From contig OW028579.1 in the NCBI GenBank assembly GCA_932294295.1, forward strand, positions 31,693,250-31,757,249: a DNA stretch of 64,000 nucleotides, given 5' to 3'. The stretch is from Alitta virens (lineage: Eukaryota; Annelida; Polychaeta; Phyllodocida; Nereididae). Under the pieces are notes generated by a model. That model ran no database searches, was not told the DNA's origin, and saw only the letters and a list, made by a program, of their open reading frames with translations. The translations under genes and the position numbers were made by a program. Below, one piece after another: positions 56,386 through 64,000 of this stretch; position 1 is the stretch's first letter; every line of letters begins with the position of its first letter.

Positions 56386-56640
56386 TATTCCGTGTAGTAT
56401 TCATCCATATTCCGTGATGTCTAAGTAGGGAATGCTCTCTGGGGAAAAGGAACAGTTGTAGGTTCCTATTTCGTGGCATTTGTAATTAAGGTGAAAAAAA
56501 GGGTTACACCAACTCACCCTTGACTAAGTGTCAGGCGATGTGAATGACACGCACCCTGAACAAGTAGCCAGTAGTGCCTGAATGAAAGCGATAATAAAAT
56601 TTAAATATCCTAACGGATATAACGATTAAACTGTTAATGG
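56386..56640 (-). promoter_or_regulatory. Upstream region of the minus-strand gene, with a stray TIR-like block
   Basis: Between the polymerase-fragment start and the right TIR. The part at 56553-56628 (AGTAGCCAGTAGTGCCTGA, then AAATATCCTAACGGAT) repeats inner TIR sequence. No clear TATA box was seen. Confidence 0.45.
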
Positions 56641-57000
56641 AACAAGCAGCCAGTAGTGCCTGACTGCACGCCCTTACCACCTTGTCACGGATAGAAAGAT
56701 TATACTGTTTACTGTTAATGTAACGGTGACATACATTTTGATTAGCATTTTGATTAGCATACCGGTACATTTAACGGAAATAAGTCCGTTGAACCGTGAA
56801 GTGCAATTATATAGGTCAGGGGTACATTAGATAATTACCTATCTAATTACCTATCTAATTGCCTATCTAATTAGACACCAATTATAGGTAATTAGACCCC
56901 CTAATTAGACCCCCCCAATTAGACCCCCCAATTAGACCCCCTAATTAGACCCCTAATTAGACCCCTAATTAGACGATTCCATAAGGTGTCTTATACTACT
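56641..57000 (-). repeat. Polinton right TIR (about 360 bp)
   Basis: Reverse complement of the left TIR, with six instead of eight G-rich TCTAATTAGGGG-type units and lacking the inner block of about 29 bp. Otherwise the arms appear identical. Confidence 0.9.
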
Positions 57001-57006
57001 ATGGTA
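57001..57006. repeat. Target-site duplication, right (ATGGTA)
   Basis: Six bases directly after the right TIR, equal to 38800-38805. Confidence 0.9.
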
Positions 57007-57041
57007 GAATATACTTAATCTGTGGCGGTCGAACCAACCAT

Positions 57042-57184
57042 ATATATATATATATATGGAAAGTTAGATAGATAAGTAGATAGATAGGTAGATAGATAGA
57101 TAGATAGCTGGTAGATAGATAGGTAGGTAGATAGAATAGACAGATAGATAGATGGAGAGATAGATAGATAGGTAGATAGATAGG

Positions 57185-57227
<43 letters not shown>

Positions 57228-57425
57228 TTAGGTAGATAGATATATAGATAGATAGATAGATAGATAGATAGGTAGGTAGATAGAATAGAATAGATAGATA
57301 GAAAGATGGAGAGATAGATATATGGAGAGATAGATAGATAGATAGATAGATAGGTAGATAGATAGATAGGTAGATGGAGAGATAGGTAGATAGATAGATA
57401 GATAGGTAGATTAATAGATAAATAT
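57042..57425. repeat. GATA-type microsatellite next to the Polinton
   Basis: A TA run followed by about 370 bp of TAGA/TAGG tetranucleotides. The minus-strand Leu-Ser-Ile-Tyr frame here is an artefact of the repeat. Confidence 0.9.
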
Positions 57426-59518
57426 ATAGAGATACTTGTAGACATACATATCAGAATTTAAAACTTTCAGGGGGGGGGAGCCTAATGTCCCCCAATGCCC
57501 CCCCCCCCACCCCAGTTGGTATTACCCGGAAATTGGTATAACCGGGTATAACCTGTTTAGGGTCTGACTCACTTCAAAGACTCAGTCATCATTAACCTGT
57601 CATAGCCGAACCAACAATTTGCAGTTCTACGCATGGTTAGTGATGGCATTTTGATGAAAGGTAGTCACCGGCGTTAGGGCAAAACCCATACCCCAAAGTT
57701 GACCTCAATTAGGTCAGGTCTGTGTCCTTAAAAGGTCAAGGTCACCAAAAGAGAAGAACTCTGTCAAAAGCTTGCTCCAATCAATAAATAAATATTTGGC
57801 TTCTACAAATATGACCACTCTTTTGCGTTGTTGTTTGTCTTTGAGAAAAATAAGCGTTTTATATTGTGGTCTTTCCCATGATATAGGCTATGACCAGTTT
57901 TTAAATTGATTGCCATTTGGTACGCCAATAAAAAAACATTAATAATCAGAAAATCAGAGTAACGATCTGTAATTCTCTAAGATTAATAAGGGAAGTGGCC
58001 TCAGAACTGTAAGACTTTGTTTAATTGTAAATGAAATAAAGATGATAATGATTCATCGACAATAAAATATTTGCTTTTCTAAGATTTAACTTGACACAGT
58101 AAAAAAAATTCACCAAAATTATATATTCCTTAGTTATTCTTTCACATGAAAACCATTATATACTTGCACATATTCCCTAGTAATTCATATTGAAGAAATA
58201 ACTTATTAGTCTTTATTAAAAGAGAACCATTAAAATGATATCTGCTTGCATATACACTTGGGTGGATTCAATAACCCCCATATTCAAACAGCCCATTTAC
58301 CCTTAACCTTCCAATACTCTGACTTCGGAAAATTACCCCAAGTAAACTATTATAGCTTGTTGCATGTTTGTGGGCTATTAACAGTTTTATAACACTCAAA
58401 GTGTACTGCTTTGTTAGGGTCATTTCCAAGTGAAATTAGATACATGTGCTGTGGACTCACGATAGGGGGTGCTGCTCAGGTACTGGTTAAGTGCTTGGAC
58501 TATTTTTACTTGGGGGAGGGGGGCAGCTAAAATGTTCAGGGGGGGGGGGGGAGCTGAAAATTGTTGAACCATCATTCAGGAAGTGTAGATTCTCCAAAAA
58601 GACCCAAGGCAGGGCTAAGGTCTCACTTCCACCATTACCATTTGAAAGTAAAGGGATTTGGACCAGTTTATTTAGAGGTAAGAGGATTAGTACTACTTTT
58701 AATTTACTTTTTGTTATCGACTTAATATCATTATTAAATTACTTGACTGTTGTCTGAGGGATTATGATGCAGATGATAATTTTTGTTTCTGAGCGTCTCC
58801 AAAAAGTTTCAAAACTTTTAAATGGTTAGAATGTTACCTATGAATTTAGACAAGGAAGTTTATCGTATAAAAAAGAAAGAAAAAAAAAGTATTTGTCTGT
58901 ATAATTTCTGCTGGAGATATTACACTATATTCCAACTGTATTACTAAAGTTTTAACCACAATTTGCATCAATCATTTCCGAAATTTTGTTCAGAAATATA
59001 TCTATCATTATCTTTAACTTGGAAGACATGTAAATGTCCTGTTTTATTAAGAGCTTATTGTTACCTTTTACACAAATATTCCATCGCATTTTCATAAAAT
59101 TGCTTAACAAAAATCACTAAGTTAGTCAACTGAAGAACTTGCCATTTGTTATTTACAATATCTGCTCAAATCACATCTATTAAGACAACAATTCATAACA
59201 TAAATATCTTGCTGTGACTAACTGATCAAGCCTTCCATAACCTTTAAAGACTTTATTGACCTGACAAAAGCATTTGACCCTTTGCTGAGGTCACAGTCAA
59301 AAATGGACTGACAGTTATAACAAATGAGGTGGTGATTCAAAGAATCGTGATTCACTTTGGTACAGACATTTGTGCGAAAAATGGCTCATGGCTAATATCG
59401 ACTTGAACAGGAGTAAGGAGTAATAGTATAAAGTACAATAAGTCAATGGCAAAGAAATAAGTCGAGACATCAGGGGTAATAAAACATGAGAGAGGTTGTG
59501 TGTATTTCAGGTGAAAAA
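57426..59518. other. Intergenic sequence, right of the Polinton
   Basis: No gene recognised. Contains G and C homopolymers at about 57471-57479 and 57502-57510 and at 58541-58551. The frame at 58491-58757 is driven by G runs. Confidence 0.45.
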
Positions 59519-62500
59519 ATGAGGAATAAACTAGAATATCCAATGATTTTCCTGCAACTTTTGACCATTGCATCATTGCTAAAAGGTAAGTCATGATAGT
59601 TAATTTGTTGTTTTGTAGAAGTTTTTGTTTGGAATATTTATTATTTTGCTCTAGTTGGCATTTGAAAATGCGGAAGTCTATTGAGGTTTCCTGAGAGTCT
59701 GTACAAATGACCCGAAAAAAAAAATCTCAAATGTTCGGAAAGTTACATGAGAAACCAGAATATAATGGTGAAGAGCACTGTTTATATCTTTGTTTTGTTA
59801 ATTTGAAATAGTATAGAAAATATTTTATGTAGGTGGCCCCATGATAGGAAAGGGATACCTTCCTAGTGGGGTCTCCTCACATTATGTACAAAATGTTTTG
59901 AAAATTAAATTTATAATATATGTTTTATGAATGTGAAATAAAATGAATGAATCTGAAGACCCTACATGTAAATTGAAAGCTGGTGGTTAAAGTTACAGGC
60001 ATTACTAATCCAAATCACCTTTCATAGTTCAATGCTCATGGCAATAACTGAGGTGTGCAGGTCTAGTCTTCTGATTGGTGCTGATCTAACATCATGAAGA
60101 CCAACAGAAGTCCACTCAGAACAAGATACTGTTTTTAGTCGAATACAATGATTAAGCTGTTGCAAAATGTTAGTATGGAAACCCTGGGAAGTGGTACAAC
60201 ATCAGCCAGTCAACATATTTAATCCTTTGCCCAAAGATGAAAAGGTCTGTATTTTAGAAGTTGGCTCCACTCCCCATCCAACCTTAGGTTTTTTGTACCC
60301 TTTGGTATCATTTGTTACCATTTGTAGTTAGTTTCAGAATCTTTTTTTTTGTTAAGCTGAAAAATTACCTGAAACATGTTTAATTTTGCATTATAAAACA
60401 AAATGTTTTTAGTGTCGTAAATAGGCGTTTCCACCAAAAACGATGATGTTATTACTAAATGGCCACTTCCCCCCAGATCTTAATGGATTTAATGTCATAC
60501 TTATATCATGTTTCTGATGGATGCTATGAAAATAACATACATACATATTAAATCATCCAAAACGATAGTAAAAATAAAGCAAGGTATTATAAGTGTTTAA
60601 ATTATATTGTGGGACACCACAAAGCTTCCAAATGTTTAAAATTGTCACAGATGCATTTCATTAGTCATTAGCTTTCATTTTTCATCTAGACCTCTACATA
60701 TGAAGCCTCCAGCACATAATTATGGTCCCATATAATGGACAATGAATTTTACTACATGTGTGTGATTTTTTTTTGGGCACAAAACATGATCATTTTAACA
60801 GCCATGGAAAAGTTACAATGGAACAAATACACATCTAATTGGAAAATATAGAGAAATAAGTATTGTAACAGTGTAAATACAGCTATTCTTGCTGCAATTC
60901 TTGAGTTTTTTCTAGTTGATATCAGCCATACAACAGAAGCAACTGAATCATAGGCATGCCCGATCTTTTAAGTATACTGCACTTGGTGTAATGGAAAATC
61001 CAACTGGGTTTTCTCAAACGGTGACCATATTATAGCCTTGCTCATCGCACATCACATAAAGCAGTTCTAGACACAGAGAAAAGATTGTGGAAAAAGCAAC
61101 AGGCTTGCAACTACATATATTCCAAGTAACATCACATCTGCAGCATCAAAATAAAGTCTGTCATTTGTTAGTGAGAGAAAGAGAATGTTTGTTTTCAAAA
61201 TGTTAAAGGTTCAGTAATGAGGAAGAGATTCTAGGTACATCCACCTTTGGGCAGTAATACTCAGATCTCTATGGTTTCTGCTGAGATTATTACACATTTG
61301 TCATCAGAGAAAGTGGGCTCCGTGTCAGACAAGCATCTAGGAAATGTTTCGTGTAAATTATGCTGGATATTTCGTGGTGTACTTCTGAGAAATGCTCCAG
61401 ATATATAAGAGGCATACTGAATTCATAAAGAATCGCCAAAAAGAGAATTTGTCGTTCAAAGAAGCGCTGGTGACTATAGATAGATCCTGGTTGATCAAAT
61501 AATTCAACAGACAATAAATTGGAACAGTAAGACTTCTGGAGGTATAATTGGCTTTAGTGTTAGGAGGGTGTCAGTGCAATTATGAATGATTAAAGCCAAG
61601 TAGCGGGTATACATAGGAAATTAGAGTTCCCAGAAAAAAAATCAAGCCACAAAATAGTCTCAATCTTCAGCATAAGTTCCTTGAGCTACATTGCCCCTCC
61701 ACACCGATGCAGTTGCATCTCAGGATATTCAACAGCATTTGCTTAAGGAAAAACAGAAAGGAGAGGAACAGATGGAACAGTTGTTGGAAAAAGAGTGAAC
61801 TCCCAGGAGGATGAATACCTTGCTCCTTGGAATAAGCTCAAACTGAAGACCTTGGCCGAAAAAGTCTATCACTAAGAGTGGGATTGCAAACTGTCAAGGA
61901 CCTTTAAGTGCATCATTAAATGGCAATGCCAAGCAGAAAAGGGGCCCACCAAAATCAAGATCAATTATCTGAATCTGAAGATGTTAGTAGAAAAATATTT
62001 GCAATGTGTCTTCAATAAGGAGGGTATTGCCTTTTTCAGTACAGAATGAAGCAAACAATACAAGGAACCAATCATCATATAGAAAACAATTTATACATCA
62101 CTGTGGGGAAAATGTGCCATGTCATCTCAGTGATAGATGGCAATGTTTCCACTTCTTCAGTACCAGAATTATCAAGTCGTCAAGAAGAGGCTAATACAAG
62201 GCTGTTCCTTTACACACATCATGCATCCAGTACAGGGTAGATAGGTAGATAGATATGGAAAGTACAGCCCTCTAAGGCAAGTCCTTGCCACTATTGAGGG
62301 TTGATTGATGAGGTGAGAGAGAGAGGAGTCCATCCATGTTACACATTTACCCCATGGTTTGGATCTTTTACTTGCCTCTGCATAGAAACCAAGAACAAGG
62401 AACCGCCAATTTAATGTCTCATCCTTAGACATCCAGCTAGGATGTTGCTCATGAAGGGTGCCGGAGCCCGGGATTGAACCCGGGTCCTTCAGAGGAGTAG

Positions 62501-63630
62501 GCGAGCATCTTACTACTAGACCACCCAGCTGCATCAGCTGGTACAATACCAGTCATTCTGAAAAGCTCTGACCCTGATGTTGAGGACCTTGCTTTGTATT
62601 TCCACTTTAAGATTGCAGCCCATCTGTATTTGCTCACATAATCAGCTTCTAAAGCTGGGTTGATTGATATGAGTGACCTGGGCCAATCACAGGGTGAATC
62701 GGTTTGTGCTGCCTTGCTAGGTCTCAGGCTGTGACAGGCTGTGATACTAGTAGCTGTTTCAGCGACAAAGGAAAAAACAATTGGAATTGAGAACTTAGCC
62801 AATACAAAGGATCATTTGGTGATGCATTTCCTGTTAATGCTGAAGTTCACAAGTTGTGTGGGAAGTTCACCTTGCATTTGTACATAACCAAAGACAAATC
62901 ATCAGTCAATGTAGAAACCTTGTATGTTTTGTTCTACCAAAAATCATTGCAATCACAGTAGTTGCCACCTACAGAAGATGCACTTAAACTGCACATTCAA
63001 AGAGCAAATCATCAAACATTTATTTTGAAAATGCTCTTCATTAAGATACCAGATTCAGGTCTCAATGGCTGGAAAGCAGCAGAATATTTGTCAATTTGCT
63101 GGACATCCATGTGTTTACTGCATAGCATTTAGGTTATGTTGAGTTCATGAAAGCTAATGATTGATGGTGTCCCACAATAAACTTTAAACACTTATAATAC
63201 CTTGCTTTATTCTGACTATCGTTTTGGATGATTAAATATATATGTCTGTTATTTTCATAGCATCCATCAGAAACGTGATATAAGTATGATATTAATATCA
63301 CTGTAAAGACAAACATTTTGGCTTCAATGTAATATGTCACTTTATTAATTTAGATTAAGATCTGGGCAAGTAAATGTGGCCTCCAACCCTTATCTCATCA
63401 TTACGCCTGCCTCTGGTAGCTAGCCATATAAACTTGCAAAGTTTCAGACCAGTGGCGTAGAGATAATAGACGACAAATAAAAGCAATACCAGTTTTCATA
63501 AGCACCGTCTCCAAACTTTTAATTTGTTTCAGAATGTCTAGAAATTAACTTGTTTTTGAAATTCCAGGGTCATGGGGAAGGTCAACTGCGGTTCCAGTTT
63601 CATTCGACACCGATCAAGTAATTTGTACAT
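59519..63630 (+). CDS. 5' part of a second secreted, probably FN2-type gene (continues past the window)
   Basis: Exon 1, 59519-59585: ATG then a 22-residue stretch MRNKLEYPMIFLQLLTIASL, a typical signal peptide with a hydrophobic core, ending in phase 1 at donor AAAG|GTAAGT. Exon 2, 63568-63630 (63 nt, phase 1-1): SWGRSTAVPVSFDTDQVICT, acceptor TTCCAG, donor ACAT|GTAAGT. Length and phase of exon 2 equal the candidate leader exon of the first FN2 gene, and phase 1 is what an FN2 exon needs next. Paralogy is inferred; no FN2 exon is inside the window. Confidence 0.55.
59831..59958 (+). repeat. Retroelement 3' tail family, copy 4
   Basis: AGGTGGCCCC ... GTGGGGTCTCCTCAC ... AAATGAATGAATCTGAAG. 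In intron 1 of the second secreted-protein gene. Confidence 0.6.
60461..63381 (+). mobile_element. Decayed DNA transposon, 2.9 kb, with about 200-bp inverted ends
   Basis: Left end 60461-60633 and right end 63164-63381 are inverted repeats sharing GGCCAC, CAGATCTTAAT, TCATACTTATATCA, TCTGATGGATGCTATGAAAA, ATCATCCAAAACGATAGT and AGCAAGGTATTATAAGTG. Inside, fragments of a transposon-associated protein are readable on the plus strand: RQEEANTRLFLYTHHAS at about 62180-62230, LIDMSDLGQSQGESVCAALL at about 62660-62730, and LPPTEDALKLHIQRANHQTF at about 62970-63030. These match a widespread animal transposon ORF type (EEADTR, LG-x3-C-x-AL, LPPT-x-D-x2 and RANYQ-like motifs). Frames are broken by stops and by the SINE at 62232-62540. 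Confidence 0.6.
62232..62540 (-). mobile_element. tRNA-derived SINE family 2, full copy inside the decayed transposon
   Basis: On the minus strand the head reads CTGGGTGGTCTAGTAGTAAG (box A) and CCCGGGTTCAATCCCGGG (box B with perfect T-arm). The body is shared with 11104-11312, and a short GATA tail lies at 62234-62256. It splits the transposon ORF directly after the EEANTR motif. Not a functional tRNA: the acceptor arm does not pair. Confidence 0.8.
63375..63475 (+). repeat. Repeat block shared with 15512-15610
   Basis: ATCTCATCATTACGCCTGCCTCTGG followed by GCAAAGTTTCAGACCAGTGG parallels ATCTCATCATAATGTCTGCC and CGTCAGACCCAGTGGCATTG at the other site. Confidence 0.5.
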
Positions 63631-63849
63631 GTAAGTGAAATAAGTATTAGGTGTGGTTCCTCATCATCGACTAGAAAAATTAGATTAACCATCAGTTTAA
63701 AAAGTTAAGTTTCCAACCTTCATTATGTACTATGTAGTAATATATACCCTCTGCGACAATGCGAAGTGATGCCATCTATACAAGGTATTAAAACGGAGAA
63801 CTAACATAATGGAATACTAAACTGGTATTTCTAGGATATGTGCCTTATC

Positions 63850-63990
63850 CATGGCCAATTGTGCCACGTGCTTTTTTCATGCATTTGGATAAACGCATGC
63901 AAAAACGCATGGTTTTTGCCTCATTATATTTAGCTAAAAACCATGCCTTTATCCTTCTCATGGCAAACGCACATGGCACATTTGGCCATG
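63850..63990. mobile_element. Foldback MITE family A, copy 4
   Basis: Ends CATGGCCAATTGTGCCACGTG and GCACATTTGGCCATG, with centre GCATGGTTTTTGCC / GCTAAAAACCATGC. Near full length. Confidence 0.8.
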
Positions 63991-64000
63991 TCGGTATCAG

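Larger units (their letters stand above)
38806..57000. mobile_element. Maverick/Polinton (adintovirus-like) element, 18,195 bp
   Basis: The element is bounded by long TIRs beginning AGTAGTATAAGACACC and flanked on both sides by ATGGTA (38800-38805 and 57001-57006), a perfect 6-bp target duplication, the size made by Polinton integrases. It carries the hallmark genes integrase, double jelly-roll major capsid protein, minor capsid candidate and packaging ATPase, plus the N-terminal part of protein-primed DNA polymerase B. Ten genes or gene fragments are recognised, most on the plus strand, with the polymerase fragment convergent on the minus strand. No adenain-type protease and no polymerase palm domain were found. 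Outer TIR sequences agree apparently base for base apart from repeat-unit number, so the insertion looks recent. It lies between two FN2-type genes. Confidence 0.95.

Noticed and set aside
62450..62535. Possible tRNA gene on the minus strand
   Set aside because: Box A and box B are good, but there is no acceptor-stem pairing and the sequence continues into a repeated SINE body.

Overview
The window reads as intron-rich nuclear DNA of an animal, most likely a marine invertebrate. The species cannot be named from sequence alone. The grounds are GT..AG-spliced genes built from fibronectin type II (FN2) modules, an AT-rich background full of tRNA-derived SINEs, foldback MITEs and decayed Tc1-like and LINE copies, and a Maverick/Polinton virus-like element of the kind found in metazoan genomes. 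There are no bacterial operons, rRNA genes or CRISPR arrays.

Layout. 1-9.9 kb: no convincing gene; a LINE reverse-transcriptase tail fragment on the minus strand and several SINE/MITE copies. 9.9-35.8 kb: one plus-strand gene with a possible leader exon, eight FN2 modules, each split over a 100-nt exon plus a 53-59-nt exon, short Cys-containing linker exons, and a 14-nt terminal coding exon with the stop. Its introns hold a Tc1-like transposon with nested SINEs, a 372-bp tandem triplication, perfect minisatellites and foldback elements. 35.8-38.8 kb: intergenic, with a CpG-rich repeat. 38,806-57,000: an 18,195-bp Polinton bounded by long terminal inverted repeats (TIRs) and a perfect 6-bp target duplication (ATGGTA). 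57.0-59.5 kb: intergenic, with GATA microsatellite. 59.5 kb to the end: signal-peptide exon and next exon of a second gene, probably a paralogue of the FN2 gene, with a 2.9-kb decayed transposon in its first intron.

The Polinton carries the morphogenesis and integration set: small membrane protein, retroviral-type integrase with chromodomain, minor capsid (penton-like) candidate, basic core-like protein, double jelly-roll major capsid protein and packaging ATPase, plus two small conserved-type ORFs. It also has accessory genes: a spliced gene joining a CARD-like death-fold domain to two PC4-like ssDNA-binding domains, a second spliced gene with two PC4-like domains and the same Cys-rich tail, and a DUF5662/HD-like protein. 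The DNA polymerase B gene is present only as its N-terminal part, up to the Exo I motif. It then runs, after a one-base frame break, into Pro/Gln/Ala/Gly repeats and further spliced low-complexity exons. No polymerase palm domain and no adenain-type protease were found. The element therefore looks recently inserted and structurally well kept, but unable to replicate on its own. The CARD-PC4-PC4 gene, its PC4 paralogue and the chimeric PolB gene are the most novel items here.
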